NCBI GenBank assembly: GCA_900766925.1
Contig: CAAFXG010000216.1
Coordinates: forward strand, 16,211-80,210
DNA: 64,000 bases
Source of the DNA: Lachnospiraceae bacterium
GTDB lineage: Bacteria; Bacillota; Clostridia; Lachnospirales; Lachnospiraceae
Reading direction: 5' to 3'
The translations under genes and the position numbers were made by a program. Position 1 is the first letter of the stretch. Every line of letters begins with the position of its first letter. Below the pieces are notes generated by a model, which was not told the DNA's origin, ran no database searches, and was given only the letters and a program-made list of their open reading frames with translations. Positions 8,066-15,626 of the stretch are shown in pieces.

Positions 8066-10741
8066 ATGAAAAAGGAAAAATTATACCAAAACAAAAAATT
8101 AATGTTTTTTATTTTGTACACAGCAGTATGTGTATTATTGCTTTTATACTACAATGTAATATTTTCAAATTCAAATAAAGGATACGGATGGATAATCGAT
8201 TCTTTACCAGTCCAGATGCCAATGTTTACATACCTAAGGAATTACACTAGACGAATACTTCATGCAATTTTTATTAACCATACATTTTCAATTCCTTTTT
8301 TTGATTTTAATATTGGAATGGGTGGTGACAGTTTAACTTATTTATCAATGTGGTACTTGGAACCTATTTCTTTCCTAAGTACTTTTTTTAATAATAATAG
8401 TATTGAGTGCTTATACGACATTCTTACATTAGTCCGTATATATTTAGTAGGGTTGAGTTTTGGTATTGTTTGCTTTTACTATAAAAAAGATAATCCTATA
8501 ATAGTAACAATTGGTTCATTACTTTACACATTCACAGGGTGGACATTCTTTTTTATAAGGCATCCTGTCTTTTTTGCAACCTTAATATATTTTCCATTAC
8601 TTGTAATAGGAATTGAAGAAATTTTTCGTGGTAAAAGAGGTTTGTTTTTTACCCTAATGATTTTCATATCAGCATGGACACACTATTACTTTCTATATAT
8701 AAACACAATTTTTTTAATTATCTTTTTTATCGTCGAAAATGTGGAATATCTACATGAACATAATATGAAAAAATTCCTGTCAAATTTCTTTTCTGTTTGT
8801 TGGCGATATGTCCTTGGAATAGGGTTATCAATGTTTGTATTCCTTCCAAATATAATTACATTTTTAAATTCTAATAGAACATCTCCAATAATTGAAACAG
8901 GTAGTTTATTTAAATTTGAGAAAGGATGGTTTTCAAGTCTTTTTATATATCTAATTGCTCCATTCAAAACCCCTGGTCATTGGTTGAATAATGGTTTTAT
9001 TCCGCTAGGAATTATTTGTGTACTAATTTGTTTTAGTCTAAAAAAGAAATTTACAAATATTAAAATATACACAATTATATGCATGATTATGTTTACATTG
9101 CCAATATTTACATTTATACTTCATGGCTTTTCATCAATTCATTTTAGATGGAATTACATTGTAGGTTTTATATTTTCCATTTGTGTTGTATTTATATTAC
9201 ATAATATAAATGAAATTAGTTATAAAAATTATATATATATTCCGATTATACTGTTTTTATATGTTGGTGCACTATTTATAAATAAGGAACTTATTAACCA
9301 ATATTCTATATGTGGATTTTTCTACCTAATTACCTATATATGTATTCTTTTATATTTAGGAAATAAATCAAAAAATCTGCTGTATTTTTCGTTGCTAATT
9401 GTTATATGCGCTAATATTTGTAGCAACATTAATTTTACATATGAACCTAAATACGGAAATTATATTTCCGAATTTGTAGATAAAGGTAAGTCTATAGACT
9501 TAATAACAAACACGTCTGCAAAAGCAACAACAACAATTAATGATACTGAATTTTATAGAACTGACTCAGCAAAAACCTCTGTATCAAACGAAAATTCCGC
9601 TATATTTTTATTAAACAAAGGAATTTCATGTTATGTAAATGTTATGGATAAACATTTAGTTGATTATTATCATGGATTAGAAAATGTAAATACTCGTTTA
9701 TTAGATACATTAAACAACGATAATCGTACAGTGTTAGAAGAACTTTCCAGTGTGAAATATTTTACAATATACGAAGGTGAAGAATCATATGTGCCGTATG
9801 GATATACATATTATAGTGATGTATATGATGAAAATAACCGATTAATGAAAGTATATATTAATAAATATTATTTACCAATTGCTTATACCTATTCATCCTA
9901 CATGATAGAAGATACATATAACAATCTATCTTCTGTTGAAAAGCAAGATGCATTAATGCAAGCTGTAATTTTGAAGGATGATACTACAAATATATCTAAA
10001 CTTGATTTTAAAACTACTGTTTCACAATGTGACAATATTACCATAACAGGTTACGATTGTTCATATGATGCTAATACAAAAAAAGTAACAGTCACAAAAG
10101 GAGGTGGCTACTTAAATTTTTGCTTTGACAATAAAAAAAATTGTGAAACTTATTTGCGCCTTCAAAATTTAAATATTGATAATTTTTACAATGCATATTG
10201 GACATTACGTGTATATAATGATACTGTAGACAAAAATTTTGAGATTCGTTCGAATTCTGCAACATATTCATATGGCTGTTACGATTACATGATAAATCTA
10301 GGATATAGTGAGAAAGGAATAACATCGGTTAATCTTGCATTTCCGTTTGTAGGAGAATTTAGTCTTGATGATATACAAATATTATACTATCCAATGAAAA
10401 GTTACAAAAAGAACGCTATGAAATTATCTGAGAATACTCTACAAAATGTAAAACAAATCACAAATGGTATTGAGGGAGATATAACCTTAAATTCAAGTAA
10501 ATACTTAGTTTTTAGTATTCCATACAGTAGTGGGTGGAGTGCTTATGTTGATGGAAAAAAAGTTGATTTAGACATCGCAAATATAACATATATGGGTATG
10601 ATGATTTCAAAAGGTAATCATCACGTTGTATTAAAATATGAAACTCCTGGTTTAAAAACCGGTATCATAATTAGCATTGTTTCATTATTGATACTTATTT
10701 TTGTTACTATTATCCATAGGAGAAAAAAATCAAATGACTAA
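8066..10741 (+). CDS. YfhO-like polytopic membrane glycosyltransferase (GT-C type candidate)
   Basis: 891 residues from the ATG at 8066. GAGGT sits about ten bases before it, whereas an upstream TTG at 8057 is too close to that site. A first helix (about 12-32) is followed by an extracytoplasmic loop and about ten further helices up to residue ~465. A large outer domain (about 470-860) follows, ending in a hydrophobic helix and an RRKK tail. The C-terminal segment SIPYSSGWSAYVDGKK and the fold order match YfhO proteins of Bacillus and Listeria. These take a lipid-linked sugar and put it on teichoic acid outside the cell. Here the sugar would be the heptose product. The acceptor is unknown. 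Confidence 0.75.
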   Translation: MKKEKLYQNKKLMFFILYTAVCVLLLLYYNVIFSNSNKGYGWIIDSLPVQMPMFTYLRNYTRRILHAIFINHTFSIPFFDFNIGMGGDSLTYLSMWYLEPISFLSTFFNNNSIECLYDILTLVRIYLVGLSFGIVCFYYKKDNPIIVTIGSLLYTFTGWTFFFIRHPVFFATLIYFPLLVIGIEEIFRGKRGLFFTLMIFISAWTHYYFLYINTIFLIIFFIVENVEYLHEHNMKKFLSNFFSVCWRYVLGIGLSMFVFLPNIITFLNSNRTSPIIETGSLFKFEKGWFSSLFIYLIAPFKTPGHWLNNGFIPLGIICVLICFSLKKKFTNIKIYTIICMIMFTLPIFTFILHGFSSIHFRWNYIVGFIFSICVVFILHNINEISYKNYIYIPIILFLYVGALFINKELINQYSICGFFYLITYICILLYLGNKSKNLLYFSLLIVICANICSNINFTYEPKYGNYISEFVDKGKSIDLITNTSAKATTTINDTEFYRTDSAKTSVSNENSAIFLLNKGISCYVNVMDKHLVDYYHGLENVNTRLLDTLNNDNRTVLEELSSVKYFTIYEGEESYVPYGYTYYSDVYDENNRLMKVYINKYYLPIAYTYSSYMIEDTYNNLSSVEKQDALMQAVILKDDTTNISKLDFKTTVSQCDNITITGYDCSYDANTKKVTVTKGGGYLNFCFDNKKNCETYLRLQNLNIDNFYNAYWTLRVYNDTVDKNFEIRSNSATYSYGCYDYMINLGYSEKGITSVNLAFPFVGEFSLDDIQILYYPMKSYKKNAMKLSENTLQNVKQITNGIEGDITLNSSKYLVFSIPYSSGWSAYVDGKKVDLDIANITYMGMMISKGNHHVVLKYETPGLKTGIIISIVSLLILIFVTIIHRRKKSND

Positions 10742-11948
10742 ACATTATCTAATAGCACAATCCGGAGGACCAACAGCTGCAATAAATGCTTCTTTAGTTG
10801 GCATAATTAAAGGAATCAAAGAAAATATAAAAGACTACAAAATAATAGGAGCGATACACGGAATACAAGGTGTATTACGTTCTGAATATACTGATTTAAC
10901 ACTTCTTACTAATACTGCACTTGAAAAAATCAGCATTACACCGGCTATGATACTTGGTTCATGTAGATTTAAGCTACCTGATTATAATGTTGATTCCACA
11001 AATTACTCAACAATTTTTAAAGAATTAAGCAAAAACAATATTGATACATTTTTTTATATTGGTGGTAATGATTCCATGGATACCGTTGATAAGTTATCAA
11101 AATATGCGCAAAGTATTAACAGTCCAATTAAAATCGTTGGAGTGCCTAAAACAATAGATAATGATTTATTATTTACAGATCATACCCCCGGTTTTGGCTC
11201 TGCTGCAAAATATATTGCTAATACAATACAGGAAATATACTATGATACTTACATATATGATTTAAAAAGTGTAACTATTGTTGAAATAATGGGCCGTGAC
11301 GCTGGTTGGCTTACTGCAGCTTCGGTATTAGCTCGTAAGCCAAAAATTCCTGCCCCACATTTAATATATTTACCAGAAATTCCATTTGATGAAGAAAAAT
11401 TTATATTAGATATACAAGAACAAATAAAAAAATATGACAATATAGTTGTCGCTGTATCGGAAGGTATCCGTGACAAATCAGGCAATTTATATTGTTCTAC
11501 AAATGCATATAATGATAAATTCGGACATGCTCAATTAGGAGGTGTAGGAAAGAAACTAGAATATCTTGTAAAGGCTACACTGGGAATCAAAGTTCGTTCA
11601 ATAGAATTAAATATTTTACAACGCTGCGCCGGACATATTGCAGCTTATACTGATTTGAAAGAAGCTATTGACCTTGGTAGAAATGCAGTTATCCATTCAA
11701 ACGAAGGAAATACAGGCTTTATGCCAATTATAGTCAGACATCATTCCGATGAATATCTCTACACAATAAAATTTGTAGATGTAAAAGATGTTGCTAATAA
11801 AATAAAATCCGTACCAATAGATTGGATATCCTCAGATAAAAATGATGTGACAGGTGAAATGGTAAACTATCTACTTCCATTGGTTGATGGCGAAATAATA
11901 CTACAATATTCTAATGGAATCGCTGAATATTATCAACCATTATTCTAA
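10734..11948 (+). CDS. PPi-type 6-phosphofructokinase family enzyme (possible sedoheptulose-phosphate role)
   Basis: 404 residues from the ATG at 10734, which overlaps the previous stop by 8 bases and has AGGAG 11 bases upstream. AQSGGPTAAIN is the N-terminal phosphate loop. GGNDS (110-114) and PKTIDND (138-144) carry the Asp and Lys that mark PPi-dependent enzymes, since ATP enzymes have Gly at these places. MGRDAGW (186-192) binds the sugar phosphate. The family reversibly phosphorylates fructose 6-phosphate, and several PPi-PFKs also interconvert sedoheptulose 7-phosphate and its 1,7-bisphosphate. A glycolytic enzyme inside a surface-sugar operon is odd. Its likely purpose here is to tune the sedoheptulose 7-phosphate pool used by GmhA. 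That role is inferred. Confidence 0.82.
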   Translation: MTKHYLIAQSGGPTAAINASLVGIIKGIKENIKDYKIIGAIHGIQGVLRSEYTDLTLLTNTALEKISITPAMILGSCRFKLPDYNVDSTNYSTIFKELSKNNIDTFFYIGGNDSMDTVDKLSKYAQSINSPIKIVGVPKTIDNDLLFTDHTPGFGSAAKYIANTIQEIYYDTYIYDLKSVTIVEIMGRDAGWLTAASVLARKPKIPAPHLIYLPEIPFDEEKFILDIQEQIKKYDNIVVAVSEGIRDKSGNLYCSTNAYNDKFGHAQLGGVGKKLEYLVKATLGIKVRSIELNILQRCAGHIAAYTDLKEAIDLGRNAVIHSNEGNTGFMPIIVRHHSDEYLYTIKFVDVKDVANKIKSVPIDWISSDKNDVTGEMVNYLLPLVDGEIILQYSNGIAEYYQPLF

Positions 11949-11965
11949 TAACTATAGGTGATACT

Positions 11966-13825
11966 ATGTATAAATCATTAATTCTTTGCATATTTACAAT
12001 TTTAATAATACCACTAATTGCTTTAATATTACTCAGAAAGAACTATAGTATAAGGCAGTTATTCATAGGGACCTTGATTTCTGTTATTTTAAGTGCCTTA
12101 CCGGTTAAGTTTGTAATGACAACAACGTTTTTTACCGATGAGGTCACTATTACTGCAAAAACAAATAGTGAAAGAAAAAACGTATTACTGACAAATATAT
12201 TGGCTAATGATTGGTCAAATACAATACCTACACCTATAAAAGGACAGTGGGTTTGGTCAGATAATGCTTATCTATGGAATACTGATATTTCTAATGAGAT
12301 GTCGAATTTAACCAAATCAATAACCTTCAACATTCCAGTGGGAACAAACAGAAAACTTGTGTTTAAATCCGGCAAAGAACAAGGCAGCGTTGTTGTATAC
12401 TATAATTCTAATAAAGAAAAGTATTCTTTATACACTGAAACTGACTCAACAAAAGAGATTAAACTACCTGATTCAGATAGAATTGTTTCAATAAAGGATA
12501 AATTATTTAGGCCTTTTCTTTTAGCTCTTTTTGAATGCGTTTTGTTGTCAACAGTTTTTTTAACTATCAAAATCCTATCAAAAACGCATATAATAGAATA
12601 TATATTGACTTGTAAATATGAACTATTCACCTTCAGCATGTGTCTAATTCAAATCATTCGATTAGGGTGGTTTCCCAAAAATTATAATTATCCTACTTCA
12701 TACTATTTTATGAATTATGAAGATGGGTTTGGGGCAAGGAAGATACTTGGGTCAACTCTATACGCCCTTGCAGGACCATATATTGATAATACTGTCTTAG
12801 CAAAAATAAAATTATTCTTACTTATAATATTTTATTTTACTAGTAGTATTATGATAGTTAGATTTGTAAAGAAATTAAGTTGCAAGTACTTAGGTGTTTT
12901 TTTCGTACTACTATATCTATATCTACCTTCAACTTTTATTCAAATTACTGACAATTTAAGAATTGACTTTTTTTTAATTATTTTATTCTTAATTGCAATA
13001 TACTTCATTAATATAAATAAAGGCATACTATTTATTCCAATAATTTGTATTTTATTAATGCTTAACAACGAGTCAAGCTGTACTTTTTTTATTGCTCCTA
13101 TTGTAATGCTTTTGTTTTTTGAGTGGTTTTATCATAAAGATATAAAATATTTACTATCTACAATTAGCTCATCTATTTTTACATGTATACTTGGAATTTA
13201 TTTTTTAGTCAATGGAAAGAGAGGTGCAATGACTCCTCAAGAAGCTTATTATCATAATATTTTACACACCAACGCAAATATATCAGCTAGGGCTTTTTCC
13301 GCAGAAGACCTCTCTATTACAGACCATTTATATGACAATAAAATGTATTTAGGAAGTCAAATTTATGATAAGTATAATTTTCTTTGTCAATCAATTGTTT
13401 ATTTTATTATGTTAATTCCAGTTGTTATCCTATTTATTATTTTGTGGAAAGCCTTATATTGTAAAATAAAACAGAATTTAATGTTAAGATACGTAAATCT
13501 GGCTGTATATAAGTTTTTATTTACTTTAATTATATTATCAAACATATCAGGAATTAGCTGTATGCTGTTAGGTGTAGATTATGTTAGATTTTCTTGTTTT
13601 TGTATGATTAGCTCCATTTCAGTTATTATTACATTAATAAATATAGAACATGTCAATATATCCATCTATGATTTAAGACTTTTTGAAGAGACTAATGATC
13701 AAATACCAATATACCCTCTTTTAGTAATTATCTACCTTACTTTTTGGGGTGAGGTTGGAGTTTGGACACCGAACACACCAATAGTATATAAAACTGTTGA
13801 TTTTTTTAATTCATTGAAAGGGTAA
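11966..13825 (+). CDS. Uncharacterised polytopic membrane protein with outer beta-type domain
   Basis: 619 residues, no family recognised. Two N-terminal helices (about 4-24, 32-52) are followed by a soluble, probably extracytoplasmic region (about 55-185) rich in beta-type sequence (SVVVYYNSN). About nine further helices run from residue 190 to 565. The motif MNYEDGFGARKILGS after helix 4 has acidic residues in an outer loop, as in GT-C glycosyltransferases, and NGKRGAM is in a later loop. AGGTGAT precedes the ATG. Between the PFK and a small anchored protein at the end of the heptose operon, it may be a second glycosyltransferase or a polymerase-like protein. Function is unknown. Confidence 0.7.
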   Translation: MYKSLILCIFTILIIPLIALILLRKNYSIRQLFIGTLISVILSALPVKFVMTTTFFTDEVTITAKTNSERKNVLLTNILANDWSNTIPTPIKGQWVWSDNAYLWNTDISNEMSNLTKSITFNIPVGTNRKLVFKSGKEQGSVVVYYNSNKEKYSLYTETDSTKEIKLPDSDRIVSIKDKLFRPFLLALFECVLLSTVFLTIKILSKTHIIEYILTCKYELFTFSMCLIQIIRLGWFPKNYNYPTSYYFMNYEDGFGARKILGSTLYALAGPYIDNTVLAKIKLFLLIIFYFTSSIMIVRFVKKLSCKYLGVFFVLLYLYLPSTFIQITDNLRIDFFLIILFLIAIYFININKGILFIPIICILLMLNNESSCTFFIAPIVMLLFFEWFYHKDIKYLLSTISSSIFTCILGIYFLVNGKRGAMTPQEAYYHNILHTNANISARAFSAEDLSITDHLYDNKMYLGSQIYDKYNFLCQSIVYFIMLIPVVILFIILWKALYCKIKQNLMLRYVNLAVYKFLFTLIILSNISGISCMLLGVDYVRFSCFCMISSISVIITLINIEHVNISIYDLRLFEETNDQIPIYPLLVIIYLTFWGEVGVWTPNTPIVYKTVDFFNSLKG

Positions 13826-13829
13826 AAGC

Positions 13830-14357
13830 ATGAAGAAAACAAAAATTGTAATATTATTTGTATGCATAAATCTAGCATCTGCTATTGGACTATTTTATTT
13901 AATTGACACAAAACAGAATTGCAGTTATGTGAAGCTGATCCATAATATTAATTATACAGATATTAAAGAAGTCTCTGATATGGATATTTACAGATATGAT
14001 TTGGAACATATTGAATATATTTCAAACACAGATAGTGAAACCAGTGAAGAATTCCCAGATTATTTCAGTCTTATATATATATCAGGCTGGGAAGCATCTC
14101 TTATTAACAATTCATATATAGGAGAAGCTGTTGGTATTTTTTTACATTCTGAAAATAATAATTATTATATTGAAACATATAAGCAAAAACGCAACGATTT
14201 GGCTAAATTTGACAATAAAGATATAGAACCAGGTTTTTTCACTTATGTGGTTCCTAGTTCTATATGTCCTGATACATATCAAATTGGAATTATAATTAAA
14301 AGTAATAATATAAAAAAGGTAATATGGACACCACAATCAATTACTATACATACCTAG
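13830..14357 (+). CDS. Small membrane-anchored protein of unknown function
   Basis: 175 residues with one N-terminal hydrophobic segment (about 5-25, KIVILFVCINLASAIGLFYL), probably an uncleaved anchor, and a soluble outer domain of mixed beta character (YFSLIYISGWEASL, YQIGIIIKSNN). No lipobox is evident. It starts four bases after the preceding stop. It is the last gene of the plus-strand operon, and its final 14 bases overlap the end of the convergent flippase gene. The close coupling with the 619-residue membrane protein suggests the two work together. Nothing in the sequence names a reaction. Confidence 0.7.
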   Translation: MKKTKIVILFVCINLASAIGLFYLIDTKQNCSYVKLIHNINYTDIKEVSDMDIYRYDLEHIEYISNTDSETSEEFPDYFSLIYISGWEASLINNSYIGEAVGIFLHSENNNYYIETYKQKRNDLAKFDNKDIEPGFFTYVVPSSICPDTYQIGIIIKSNNIKKVIWTPQSITIHT

Positions 14358-15609
14358 AATCCCTTTCCCTAATCCCACCAACAAGCGGAATAACAAATAT
14401 CAAACATAACAGCAACATTAATACCATATATAATGTTGCAGCTCCCATAATCTCATATCTTTTTACAAATATAGGTGATAGGAAATAGGCTGTTACTGCA
14501 ACCACAGCATACCCGACAGCTAAGAATTTCTGTCGTCTCATAATTGTAATTATAGTAACCATAAGACCGGATAATGCCAAGAATCCGCCTCCAAGCAACA
14601 ACACCAATAATTCATTTTTGAACCCATTCAAATCCGTATTATACATAATAGAAAGAACCGGTATGCCAAGCAAAAACGCTCCTATCTCACACACAACAGT
14701 TATTGCAATAACAATTAACAGCTGCTTAAACATAAGCTTTTTAAACTTTTTAAGCTCTCCCTCATTCCATAATACAGACATATTAGCAATAATAGGATTA
14801 AATATAAATCCATTTAACAGACCAATAACAAACACCGGCATTGCAATAAAACCGTAACATGCCTGCAGCTCATCTGTGAGAATACTATCGATGGAATACT
14901 TAGGTGCATTTCCAATATAGTACGCTAAAAACGTACCCAAAAACAAAGGAAAACACGTCTTTAACAGTGCCCAAACTTTATCATATCTTATCTTCTGTTT
15001 CGGTACATCGAAAGATGAATATGTAACATAAATCAGTATTACACAAATTATTGCGGTTGTAACTGTTGCGATGATAAGAGCAGGAAGCAATGCCCTGAAT
15101 ATAAATAAACAAACTGCAAATATTACTATCATTGTTGCCATTCTGATAGTCATACATTTTCCTGCAATATCCAACCTGTTATTCTGTTGATACAATCCAT
15201 AATAAGCATCCTCTAACGCATCCACAAGCTTAAACAGACACATCCATACAATGCACCATGTTTTATTATCCGAATAATTATTAGAACGACTTGCATAAAC
15301 TATATACAATATTGCCGATACCATCATAACAAAACTTGTAATCAATCTTGCAAAGTTATATTCCTGAAAAGAAAACTGTTTTTTTACATCTGATACCTGA
15401 AAGTTTCTAACACCGTATTTACCAATAAACATAAACAAATTGGCATTGGCATAAGCAATAGTAAAAATACCCGCTTCATCCAGACTTGCCGTACGTGTAA
15501 GAATCATCAGCATAATAACTGACTGGAATGCATTCAACATGCTTCCTGCCATGTTCCACACAAAACTATCCTTATCAATATTATTGGATTGTGTCAAAAA
15601 ACACTTCAA
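14344..15609 (-). CDS. Wzx-like polysaccharide flippase (MOP superfamily)
   Basis: 421 residues with about 12 hydrophobic helices in the pattern of oligosaccharide flippases (NMAGSMLNAFQSVIMLMILTR at the N-terminus, a central PLFLGTFLAYYIGNAPKYSI segment). It would flip undecaprenyl-diphosphate-linked glycan units. The start is a TTG at 15609, backed by TAGGAGG eight bases upstream. The next in-frame ATG is 18 codons in and has no such site. The gene follows the 930-residue membrane protein by 17 bases. Its stop lies inside the last codons of the convergent plus-strand operon. The locus also encodes two ABC exporters, so the flippase may handle a separate glycan. Confidence 0.82.
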   Translation of the reverse strand: MKCFLTQSNNIDKDSFVWNMAGSMLNAFQSVIMLMILTRTASLDEAGIFTIAYANANLFMFIGKYGVRNFQVSDVKKQFSFQEYNFARLITSFVMMVSAILYIVYASRSNNYSDNKTWCIVWMCLFKLVDALEDAYYGLYQQNNRLDIAGKCMTIRMATMIVIFAVCLFIFRALLPALIIATVTTAIICVILIYVTYSSFDVPKQKIRYDKVWALLKTCFPLFLGTFLAYYIGNAPKYSIDSILTDELQACYGFIAMPVFVIGLLNGFIFNPIIANMSVLWNEGELKKFKKLMFKQLLIVIAITVVCEIGAFLLGIPVLSIMYNTDLNGFKNELLVLLLGGGFLALSGLMVTIITIMRRQKFLAVGYAVVAVTAYFLSPIFVKRYEIMGAATLYMVLMLLLCLIFVIPLVGGIRERDSRYV

Positions 15610-15626
15610 AACAATTGCCTCCTACG

